A DNA stretch of 64,000 nucleotides from UBA8106 sp964569695 (GTDB taxonomy: Bacteria > Acidobacteriota > Vicinamibacteria > Vicinamibacterales > UBA823): positions 1-64,000 of the forward strand of contig CAZMUA010000016.1 in assembly GCA_964569695.1 (NCBI GenBank). The letters run 5' to 3'. Position 1 is the stretch's first letter. Each line of letters opens with the position of its first letter. Under the pieces are notes generated by a model. The model was not told the DNA's origin, searched no databases, and saw only the letters and a list, made by a program, of their open reading frames with translations. Both the position numbers and the translations under genes were made by a program. Below are positions 27,977-35,550 of this stretch, piece by piece.

Positions 27977-29056
27977 ATGCGACTTCACCACACAGGTCAC
28001 CTCATCACAGTGGCCGTGCTGTTTGCTGCATGCAGTGGTAGTTCGGGCTCCAGTCCAATTGCGCCAAGTGCGACTACGAATCAAATTTCGACTCCTCTCA
28101 CATTTGGCTCGCCGCAGTGGGTCCTCATTGGTCAGGTGCGCTCGTCCGTGACTACTCATCCCGTGACTAATGCGCAGCTTACATTGACCACGCCAGCGCT
28201 TGGTGCCGTTACGGCATGGGACGGTGTATTCCGTCTGAAACACCCTGGCAACCCTGGAGGCGAGATTCCCTATGTGGAGTTTTCACGTGAAGGATTCCTG
28301 ACGCGGAAGGTCTCGTTACCGTGGCTCCAAACAAATATCACTCCGTGGACGAACGTAGCCACGACGCAGGCGCTCACGATGATTGAAACCCTCGCACCAT
28401 TTAATGACACGATGTGGCGTGATTTGATCTACGGTCAATTCGATTCACCCGACACCTTACAGTCGAGTTATTCCAGACGATTGAATAACTTGAATCCAAA
28501 TTTTTATATTCGACTAGGCAATGAGGCGGGACAACGTGTGGTCTCGGATATCGATCGGGATATGATTCGGAAGTACGTGCCGAAGATTGTGCCGCAAATC
28601 ACCGGGCAACCATACACTGGCCGTATTGAAGAGGGTCTTACCGATCGTGATGAAATCGGATGGATCACTATCGAGGTCCAAGATATCGATCAGAATATTT
28701 GCGGGAAGGCATATGTTGGGCGACCGAATGGACGCATCATCCTCAACCGGAATCAATCGAAGTGTCCTTCCCATGCAGCCATTTGGCGATGCAGTTCGAG
28801 TGACTATGTTCGTACCGAAACGCTGACGCATGAAATTGGACATGCTTTCGGTCTCCGTCATACTCGAGGTCGATACGACATTATGTGGCCGTATGCGAAA
28901 GCCACCTGCGACCGTTGGACTTTTAACGATCAAGAACAGTACCACGCTAACCTTGCCTATCAGAGGCCGCGCTATAGTCAATATCCCGATAGCGATCCTC
29001 AATCAGTGGTGTATCAAGCCACGACGGCCGGCAACTCAATTCTCGTTGTTAATTAA
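27977..29056 (+). CDS. Lipoprotein zinc metallopeptidase with carboxypeptidase-regulatory-like domain
   Basis: The ATG at 27977 with AGAGGG upstream gives 359 residues. The signal ends in a lipobox-like LFAAC. Residues ~45-120 look like a carboxypeptidase-regulatory/transthyretin-like domain (GQVRSSVTTHPVTNAQLTL, GVFRLKHPGN). The C-terminal part has the metzincin motif HEIGHAFGLRH (H285, E286, H289, H295) followed by a Met-turn-like DIMWPY. This supports a cell-surface zinc endopeptidase; the family cannot be named with certainty. A membrane HExxH protein follows 27 bases downstream on the same strand. Confidence 0.8.
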   Translation: MRLHHTGHLITVAVLFAACSGSSGSSPIAPSATTNQISTPLTFGSPQWVLIGQVRSSVTTHPVTNAQLTLTTPALGAVTAWDGVFRLKHPGNPGGEIPYVEFSREGFLTRKVSLPWLQTNITPWTNVATTQALTMIETLAPFNDTMWRDLIYGQFDSPDTLQSSYSRRLNNLNPNFYIRLGNEAGQRVVSDIDRDMIRKYVPKIVPQITGQPYTGRIEEGLTDRDEIGWITIEVQDIDQNICGKAYVGRPNGRIILNRNQSKCPSHAAIWRCSSSDYVRTETLTHEIGHAFGLRHTRGRYDIMWPYAKATCDRWTFNDQEQYHANLAYQRPRYSQYPDSDPQSVVYQATTAGNSILVVN

Positions 29057-29083
29057 TTACGATGCACACACCGGTGAAATGAT

Positions 29084-29848
29084 ATGCGTAAGCCTACTCC
29101 CTACTGCAGTGGCTTGGTAAGTGTCGCACTCATGACAGTGAGTGTTACGGTGTCTGCACAAGAGGTGAGTCCAGTTGTGGAGGCATCGTGGCTTCCCGCC
29201 GCAGATACGATATCTGATTTTCGTCCCTACCAACCTCTTGACGTTTCCAGGCAGGTTCGTTGGTGGCGTAATTCCTCAGCACGCATCCAACAGGATCCTT
29301 CAACGAAGCCGTCGTGTTCGGCCTGCGGTTTCGTCCTGGGTGTGGGCCTAGGCTTTGTCGCGCACGAGAGTGGTCATCTTCTCGCCAATGGAATATTGGG
29401 CACTGACGTATACTTCAAAAAGGTAACGGCTGCTGGGCTGCCGTTTTTCGCGATTGCCCACCGGGAAGTGTTATCACCGCGACAGGAATTCGTAGTGTCG
29501 TCAGCAGGTTTCTTAGCTCAGTTTGCGTCGGTTGAATGGGTGCTTACACGGACACCGGAAATGAGGGATCGACCGGCTTCCGTGAGCAAGGGGGTGCTCG
29601 CGTTTCATCTTGGGACCTCGGCTATGTACGCCATCGCCGGCTTGGGACACTTAGGACCTTTGGAACGAGACACACGGGGAATGGCGACGAGTCTTGGCAT
29701 TGATGAACGGTGGGTCGGTGTCGCCGTGTTGGCTCCGGCGATGCTGGACACTTATCGATATTTTCGGCCTTCGTCAAAATGGGCGCGGTGGGCCAGTCGC
29801 ATCTCCAAGATCGTAATTTTCATTCCTTTATTCACATCCTTATCATGA
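29084..29848 (+). CDS. Membrane protein with HExxH motif (possible M50-like zincin)
   Basis: The 254-residue protein has an N-terminal signal or span (GLVSVALMTVSVTVSAQE). A hydrophobic stretch carries HESGH (H94, E95, H98) in the context GLGFVAHESGHLLANGILG. Further hydrophobic segments follow (FVVSSAGFLAQFASVEWVL, AFHLGTSAMYAIAGLGHLG). HExxH within a span followed by an A-G-x-L-A-Q turn recalls site-2 proteases, and AMLDTYRYF could supply the later Asp ligand. The classic NPDG is missing. I regard it as a putative intramembrane or membrane-anchored metalloprotein of unknown role, probably co-transcribed with the preceding zincin. Confidence 0.55.
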   Translation: MRKPTPYCSGLVSVALMTVSVTVSAQEVSPVVEASWLPAADTISDFRPYQPLDVSRQVRWWRNSSARIQQDPSTKPSCSACGFVLGVGLGFVAHESGHLLANGILGTDVYFKKVTAAGLPFFAIAHREVLSPRQEFVVSSAGFLAQFASVEWVLTRTPEMRDRPASVSKGVLAFHLGTSAMYAIAGLGHLGPLERDTRGMATSLGIDERWVGVAVLAPAMLDTYRYFRPSSKWARWASRISKIVIFIPLFTSLS

Positions 29849-29893
29849 ACAGGTCGGAGTAGAATCGAGTCCTCTAGCAGGAACAGGTCTGGC

Positions 29894-31279
29894 ATGGCAG
29901 AACCATGGAGCGAAGTGACACGGCCCTCGGAATCGTCAGACGACGCTGACCGCACCGCATTGACTCGCGAGTTGTCGTTGTTCGATGCGCTCATGATCAA
30001 TGTCGGGATCACACTGGGGTCAGCCATCTTCATTGTTCCGGCGATCATTATCGCGAACGTTGGGACGGCGTTTATGTCGGGCGTCGTGTGGATTATCGCC
30101 GGCGTGCTGTCCTGGTTTGGCGCAGTCACGTTTGCTGAATTGGCGGTGCTCTATCCACGTGCTGGAGGTGAGTATGTCTACTTAGAAAAGGCGTACACTC
30201 GCTTCTGGGGATTTTTGTACGGTTGGACTCTCTTCAGTGTCATTCAGACAGCGTCGATTGCCGCTGTGGCGGTCGCATTCATGACCTACTTCGATTACTT
30301 TGTCCCGATGAGTCCAACCATTCTTAATATGAGCGCCATCGGGTTGATTCTGATTCTCTCGATTTGGAACTGTATTAGTCTCCGCACTAGTGCGAACACG
30401 CAAAATTCAACCACCGTTGCGAAGCTCGCACTGGTGGCGGTCATGGTCGCTTCGTGCTTTTGGTACGGTGGGGATGGTGTTAATGCGTTTCGTCAGATGG
30501 TTCCGACCGACCCGGCGACCCGCACCGTGGCCGGATTTGGCGCGGCGATGGTTGCGGCGCTCTGGGCCTTTGATGGGTGGGTCAGCGTCACGTTCGTCGG
30601 GGGCGAAGTGAAGGACCCCAGTCGGGCATTGCCACGCGCATTATCGTACTCGGCGCTCGGTTTGATCGGCATCTATCTACTAATCACGAATGGTTATATC
30701 TACGCACTGCCGGTTGGGGAGATGGCGCTCTCGGAACGGGTGGCCGCGGATGCTGTCGAGAATGTTTTCGGCAATGTTGGCGGTGGCCTCGTCTCACTGG
30801 CCGTTGTAGTTTCCTGCTTCGCTGCACTGAATGGGTTCATTTTTACTGGCGCCCGTGTGTACTACGCTATGGCTCTTGATGGCGCGTTCTTCGGGTGGGC
30901 GGCAAAACTCAGCGCCCGCAAGATTCCGGTCTACGCCATTCTCGCCCAGGGTATCTGGGCAAGCGCCTTGGTCTTGACTGGGCGTTACGATCAACTGTTC
31001 ACCTACGTCGTCTTTACGTCCTGGCTGTTTTATATGCTCGGAGCGTTTGGCGTCATCGTACTGCGATACCGGGAACCACACCGGCCGCGACCTTATCGGG
31101 CGTTCGGCTATCCAGGAATCCCGATTTTCTTCGCCGTCTTTGCGGCGGCACTGTTGCTCCAGACGCTCTGGGACAATCCACGGGATTCGCTTATTGGGTT
31201 GGGGATCATGTTGATTGGAGTACCGGCGTACTACTATTGGACGCGGAACCCCGCCGGGCACGACCGGATCAGTCCTTAA
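29894..31279 (+). CDS. APC-family amino-acid permease
   Basis: The 461-residue protein has about 12 hydrophobic spans. The first (FDALMINVGITLGSAIFIVP) holds the G-S/A-G-like turn that binds the substrate backbone in APC permeases; FAELAVLYPRAGGEYVYLEKAY is also typical. Members exchange or import amino acids and related amines. It precedes the Rieske oxygenase by 100 bases in the same direction, so it may import that enzyme's substrate. Confidence 0.9.
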   Translation: MAEPWSEVTRPSESSDDADRTALTRELSLFDALMINVGITLGSAIFIVPAIIIANVGTAFMSGVVWIIAGVLSWFGAVTFAELAVLYPRAGGEYVYLEKAYTRFWGFLYGWTLFSVIQTASIAAVAVAFMTYFDYFVPMSPTILNMSAIGLILILSIWNCISLRTSANTQNSTTVAKLALVAVMVASCFWYGGDGVNAFRQMVPTDPATRTVAGFGAAMVAALWAFDGWVSVTFVGGEVKDPSRALPRALSYSALGLIGIYLLITNGYIYALPVGEMALSERVAADAVENVFGNVGGGLVSLAVVVSCFAALNGFIFTGARVYYAMALDGAFFGWAAKLSARKIPVYAILAQGIWASALVLTGRYDQLFTYVVFTSWLFYMLGAFGVIVLRYREPHRPRPYRAFGYPGIPIFFAVFAAALLLQTLWDNPRDSLIGLGIMLIGVPAYYYWTRNPAGHDRISP

Positions 31280-31379
31280 TTGCGCAGAGCCTGGGGGCTT
31301 GAAACCGTTCCTTCTACAACTTGGTATCATGTCTGGGAACTCGGTCGCACCATAAAACTCGACTACGCTACAAGAACCT

Positions 31380-32495
31380 ATGGACGTTAAGCCTCGTGAC
31401 CCGATGCCGCCGGACGGCATAACACTGCCAGCCCGGTACTACACGGACCCCACGCTGTTCACAGCTGAGCTTGAGCGGTTTTTCCGCCGTATGTGGGTGT
31501 GTGTGGCTCGTACGGATGAGCTTCCGGAAGTTGGCAGTTACGTTCTCCGAGATCTAGCCGGCGAAAGTGTCATTGTCGTTCGCCATGCAGCGGATGGCAT
31601 TTCTGCGTATCACAACATCTGCCGACATCGTGGCACAAGACTCTGCACGGACGCTGATGGACAGTTCGCCGGGCAGATCCAATGTCCGTATCACGCCTGG
31701 ACCTATGACCTCGCCGGTCGCTTGGTTGGTGCGCCACACATGGAAGAGGTGCCACATTTCGAGAAGGCTGACTATCCGCTGCAGTCGCTCTCGGTGGCTT
31801 GCTGGGATGGCCATGTGTTTTTGCACCGGGCGACAGAGCCGGAGCCACTCGACCAACAGCTTGCCGGCTTGCTAGATAAATTTCGACCTTGGTGCATGGA
31901 GGACCTTCGACGTGGCACACGGATCACCTATGACGTCAAGGCCAACTGGAAACTGATTGTGCAGAACTACAGTGAATGTCTCCACTGTCCGGTTATCCAT
32001 CCTGAGCTCAGTCAGCTGTCCCATTACCTCAGTGGCGAGAATGAGCCATTGCAGCCCACCTATATGGGCGGGCGCATGGACTTTCGCGACGGGGTTGACA
32101 CGCTGACGGGTGATGGAGTTCGACGACGTGCCTGTTTGCCAGCGCTCAGTCCAGAGGATCAACGCCGCGCATATTTTTATGCGGTGTTTCCCAATCTGTT
32201 ACTCAGCTTGCATCCCGATTACATGCTCACTCACACGCTGTGGCCGCTTGCGTCGGATCAGACGCGGGTCATCTGCGAGTGGCACTTTCATCCTGACGAA
32301 ATGTCGAAGTCGGACTTCGACCCGCACGACGCCGTCGACTTCTGGGACAAGACCAATCGGCAGGATTGGCGAGTCTCGGAACTGGCGCAAGAAGGAATTT
32401 CCTCACCCGCGTATTGTCCCGGTCCTTATTCCAATCGTGAAGATCTGCTGTACGCGTTCGATCGATTCATCGTGCAAGGGCATGCCTCCGATTAG
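31380..32495 (+). CDS. Rieske non-haem iron oxygenase, alpha subunit
   Basis: The 371-residue protein has a Rieske [2Fe-2S] site (C81-x-H83 in CRHRGTRLC, C102xxH105 in CPYHAWTYD) and the mononuclear iron motif NYSECLHCPVIH (H202 and H207, with E199). The NxxEC-x-HCPxxH form resembles the GbcA/CntA-type oxygenases that act on quaternary amines such as glycine betaine and carnitine, more than benzoate-type dioxygenases. No small subunit or dedicated reductase is adjacent. The upstream APC permease and two downstream VOC proteins suggest a small catabolic cluster. Confidence 0.88.
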   Translation: MDVKPRDPMPPDGITLPARYYTDPTLFTAELERFFRRMWVCVARTDELPEVGSYVLRDLAGESVIVVRHAADGISAYHNICRHRGTRLCTDADGQFAGQIQCPYHAWTYDLAGRLVGAPHMEEVPHFEKADYPLQSLSVACWDGHVFLHRATEPEPLDQQLAGLLDKFRPWCMEDLRRGTRITYDVKANWKLIVQNYSECLHCPVIHPELSQLSHYLSGENEPLQPTYMGGRMDFRDGVDTLTGDGVRRRACLPALSPEDQRRAYFYAVFPNLLLSLHPDYMLTHTLWPLASDQTRVICEWHFHPDEMSKSDFDPHDAVDFWDKTNRQDWRVSELAQEGISSPAYCPGPYSNREDLLYAFDRFIVQGHASD

Positions 32496-32584
32496 GCCAC
32501 AAGGTCGTTTGTCATGCTGGCGTGGCATACTATCGACGGTCGCAGTCAGGCCGTGGGTCCGCGACACAGAAAGGATGTGGCAGG

Positions 32585-33049
32585 ATGACCGAAGCGATTG
32601 ATCAGTTGGTGGCACGGTACGACTCAAGACAGTTAACGCGGCGGCAGTTGGTACAGGCTCTTGGCGTCTTGGTTGCGGCCAGCCGACCAGCGTCGGCCAA
32701 GCAGTCACCCTTCCAGGGCGTCTCGCTGAATCACACTTCACTGGCCGTGTCTGATGTCGCTCGTGCCCAGGCGTTTTATCAGGATTTACTGGGTCTTGAT
32801 GTGGTGAGCCGACAGGCAAACGGCGTGAATCTCGGTCTTGGAAGTAGTTTTCTGGGGTTGTATCAGATCGACCCACCTGGACATACGCATCATTGCTGTA
32901 TTGGTGTCGAGGATTTCGATCTTGAACAGGCGGCGGACACGCTACGCGAGCACGACCTGGAACCCTCTTTCAATCGCGGTGTGGAAGTGTATTTCAGGGA
33001 CCCGGATGGAACGCTGGTACAACTCGCGGCCAAGGATTATCGGGGATAG
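32585..33049 (+). CDS. VOC-family (glyoxalase/dioxygenase fold) protein with Tat-like leader
   Basis: The ATG at 32585 gives 154 residues; the upstream extension is not family-like. A short twin-arginine-like start (QLTRRQLVQALGVLVAAS) precedes one VOC domain: LNHTSLAVSDVARAQAFYQD, LLGLDVVSRQ, HCCIGVEDFDLEQ, and VEVYFRDPDGTLVQLAAKDY. The first His and the late VQL segment carry the metal-site positions of glyoxalase I-like proteins. Substrate unknown. It lies 89 bases after the Rieske oxygenase. Confidence 0.78.
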   Translation: MTEAIDQLVARYDSRQLTRRQLVQALGVLVAASRPASAKQSPFQGVSLNHTSLAVSDVARAQAFYQDLLGLDVVSRQANGVNLGLGSSFLGLYQIDPPGHTHHCCIGVEDFDLEQAADTLREHDLEPSFNRGVEVYFRDPDGTLVQLAAKDYRG

Positions 33050-33059
33050 GTGATAGGCG

Positions 33060-33821
33060 ATGAAGCCGATGAAGCGAGGAATCATGCCCAAGCTAACGCG
33101 TCGCGAATGGTTTGAAACTGCCACTGCTGTCGCAGGCAGTCTTCTGGTGCCTTCAGTGCACGGAGCAGATCTGGTGCGAGGACAGGGCACGCCGTCCATA
33201 CCGGATGTGGATCATCTGATCTGGGGTGTTGCGGACTTGGAGGCCGGTATTGATCACTTGGAGCGGCTGACCGGGGTGCGGGCGGCGGTCGGGGGGAGTC
33301 ATCCGAATCGCGGAACCCGCAATGGCATTTTGGCGCTGGGCAGAAGGCAGTACATCGAAATCCTGGCTCCGGACCCGCAGCAGCCGCATATAGCAACACC
33401 GCGCGTGACGTTACTTAAACAGCTCCAGACACCTCGGCTGATGACGTGGTGTGCGCTTGGTCAAGACGTCGACGCACTCGCAAGGCAGGTGCAGGGGGCT
33501 GGGGAAACGGTCGATGAAATTCGAGATGGTGCGAGGGAACGGCCGGATGGGGTGGTGCTGCGTTGGCGAAATTTATATATCGCCGGTCACCAGGGTGACG
33601 TCATTCCATATGTCATCGAATGGGGTGTGGGGGTGCCGCATCCGAGTGCCGATGCATCGCAAGGCGGTACGCTTCAGTTGCTCACACTGCACCATCCTGA
33701 GGCCAGTCGGATGAATGTCTTACTGGAAGCCTTGGGACTGTCTCTACGGGTCGAGTCTGGGCCGACGGCACAGCTCACCGCGGAACTGGATACTCCACTC
33801 GGCAGGGTTGTCCTCGAGTAG
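33060..33821 (+). CDS. Tat-exported glyoxalase-like (VOC) protein
   Basis: The 253-residue protein has a Tat leader (LTRREWFETATAVAGSLLVP) and a glyoxalase-like domain beginning DVDHLIWGVADLEAGIDHLE, with AAVGGSHPNRGTRNGILALG and YIEILAPDPQQP, the pattern of the PF13468-type glyoxalase-like family. A late segment (LQLLTLHHPEASRMNVLLEA) looks like the second half-domain. It starts 10 bases after the preceding VOC gene, so the pair are co-translated. A later ATG (33084) is also possible. It converges with the aminotransferase gene. Confidence 0.8.
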   Translation: MKPMKRGIMPKLTRREWFETATAVAGSLLVPSVHGADLVRGQGTPSIPDVDHLIWGVADLEAGIDHLERLTGVRAAVGGSHPNRGTRNGILALGRRQYIEILAPDPQQPHIATPRVTLLKQLQTPRLMTWCALGQDVDALARQVQGAGETVDEIRDGARERPDGVVLRWRNLYIAGHQGDVIPYVIEWGVGVPHPSADASQGGTLQLLTLHHPEASRMNVLLEALGLSLRVESGPTAQLTAELDTPLGRVVLE

Positions 33822-33871
33822 TCGCGCGGCGTCGGCAAGCGCCGGGCAGTGTGAATGCTGTCACTCGGGGA

Positions 33872-35014
33872 TTACACCCACCCTTTTTGTCGAAACATTC
33901 GAAGTGCATCCGTGAACCGTTCCAGTTCCTCGGGAGTGGCCGAGAGGGAGAGGCGGTTAAACGATGCCAGGGGTGGAAAAGCGCGACCGACAAGGATGTC
34001 TTGTTCTTCCATGCGGCGTCGGTATGCACCATGGTCCCCATGGATCTCATGAAACAGAAACGCGGTATGGCTTGGAAAGTACTTCAGTTCGAGTTGGTCG
34101 AGACAGGTCGTGACTATCTCACGGCATTGTGCCCAAATGCGAAGGCTCTTGGCGGTCCAGGTTGTATCCTCCAGTGCGGCGAGTGCGGCGGCAAGGCCTA
34201 GCATGTTGGGGCGACTGTGATTGGCAAACTGTTCTAGACGCTGGGCGGTGCTGGCTGCGCAGAGACCGTATCCGACTCGCAATCCCGCCATCCCGTAGAG
34301 TTTTGAGAAGGTGCGCAATACCAAGACGTTTGAACGTGTCTGTATCCACTTGTCGGCTGACCAGTAGCTGGGGTCATTAACGAAGGGGAAGTAGGCTTCG
34401 TCGATCACAAAAAAGACATTATCGTGGGCCGAGGCGATCCATTCATCGACAGCAGCACTGGGTGTAAGGGTGCCAGTCGGGTTGTGAGGATTACAGATGT
34501 ACACCAGTGTTGGCTCCTGCCATCGTGCAGCCATCGCACTCATCCGTTCAATATCGTGGGCGGCATCACTGGTTAACGCGACTTTTTCTAGGTGGTAGGG
34601 AAATGGCTCACCGTACTCCATCGCATTTTCGTATGTTGGGTCCGCCTGGAGAATACGACTTCCGGGTGAGGCGTACGCCTGGACCGCACAGCGAATTAAT
34701 TCAGTCGAGCCAGCTCCCAGAATGACTTGCTCATCACTGAGTCCATGGAGGGCTGCTAGGCGCGCTCGGAGTTGACCTCGTCGCGCACGTGGATAATGCG
34801 GAACTTCCGCGAGCGTCTCAAGGATTGCCGCTTGGGCGGTTGGCGGCAGGCCCAACGGATTGGAATTGTGATTTAACTGCAAGATACGGCGACCGGTTGT
34901 TTGGTTCTCTGTCATGTGCATGACGGGATTGGAATCCGCAAACGTGTGATTAGCGGACACAGTGAGTGCTGCCCAGGCACTGGTTCCCGCAGTCAAAAAT
35001 GTTCGTCGGTCCAC
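33872..35014 (-). CDS. Tat-exported PLP aminotransferase, histidinol-phosphate aminotransferase-like
   Basis: The 380-residue protein starts at GTG (35014) with AAGGAG upstream. It has a Tat leader (MDRRTFLTAGTSAWAALTVS) and a class I/II aminotransferase domain of HisC type: LNHNSNPLGLPP, ILGAGSTELIRC, YICNPHNPTGT, DEAYFPFVN, and the PLP lysine in RTFSKLYGMAGLRVGYG. HisC itself is cytoplasmic. A Tat leader implies folding with PLP before export and hence a non-histidine role. It starts 9 bases after the stop of the small exported protein upstream. Confidence 0.87.
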   Translation of the reverse strand: MDRRTFLTAGTSAWAALTVSANHTFADSNPVMHMTENQTTGRRILQLNHNSNPLGLPPTAQAAILETLAEVPHYPRARRGQLRARLAALHGLSDEQVILGAGSTELIRCAVQAYASPGSRILQADPTYENAMEYGEPFPYHLEKVALTSDAAHDIERMSAMAARWQEPTLVYICNPHNPTGTLTPSAAVDEWIASAHDNVFFVIDEAYFPFVNDPSYWSADKWIQTRSNVLVLRTFSKLYGMAGLRVGYGLCAASTAQRLEQFANHSRPNMLGLAAALAALEDTTWTAKSLRIWAQCREIVTTCLDQLELKYFPSHTAFLFHEIHGDHGAYRRRMEEQDILVGRAFPPLASFNRLSLSATPEELERFTDALRMFRQKGWV

Positions 35015-35023
35015 GGTATCTCC

Positions 35024-35509
35024 TTATGGTTGAATCGGATTGACAGCTACGTAGTCGTCAGCCAGTTTGTCCACTTGGTTGATCACGTCGTTGATGATCG
35101 TCGGCAGTCGTGTCGCGCTCACTCTGCCCAATGCCGCAATCGACCAGATGGTCGCAACGGTCACTTGGCCAGTTTCAACCAGCGTCACGGACGTGTTCAC
35201 TTGCAGGTCAATACTGTAGGCGTAAAAGTCTTCATTAATGGCAAAGGAATTAACGTGCAAAACAATGTACGGGTCAGCCGTCTTACTGAGTGAAATGCCA
35301 GACTGGTGGAGGCGGTCTTCGACTACTGCTTGCAGCATCGCACGAGTCAGTTGGCCGCGTTCCAAATCAGGCTTGACGTCTTCAATAATGAGATCAAGAG
35401 GGCCAATACCTTTGAGATTATCGCGCTGACTGCTCTGCGCCGTCGTCGTGGGATTGTTGCCCACGAGGATCACGATCGTGGTGAATGCGATAAGCAGTTG
35501 TCGATGCAT
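35024..35509 (-). CDS. Exported protein of unknown function
   Basis: The 161-residue protein has a signal peptide (LLIAFTTIVILVGNNPTTTAQ) followed by a soluble domain with alternating strands and helices (LDLIIEDVKPDLERGQLTRA, DPYIVLHVNSFAIN, YAYSIDLQVNTSVTLVETGQ) and a C-terminal helix (TIINDVINQVDKLADDYVAV). I do not recognise the family. Its stop codon lies inside the ribosome site region of the aminotransferase gene, so the two are probably coupled. Confidence 0.6.
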   Translation of the reverse strand: MHRQLLIAFTTIVILVGNNPTTTAQSSQRDNLKGIGPLDLIIEDVKPDLERGQLTRAMLQAVVEDRLHQSGISLSKTADPYIVLHVNSFAINEDFYAYSIDLQVNTSVTLVETGQVTVATIWSIAALGRVSATRLPTIINDVINQVDKLADDYVAVNPIQP

Positions 35510-35550
35510 AACAAGTCTGTGTCAGTTGCTGACTCATTCGTTGTGATTCG

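Noticed and set aside
30794..31420. 208-residue frame on the minus strand opposite the APC permease
   Set aside because: Arg- and Pro-rich, no family likeness, lies fully antisense to a clear permease gene; typical of a shadow frame.
33827..33844. CGGCG/CGCCG hairpin between convergent VOC and aminotransferase genes as terminator
   Set aside because: Only five pairs and no T-tract on either strand.
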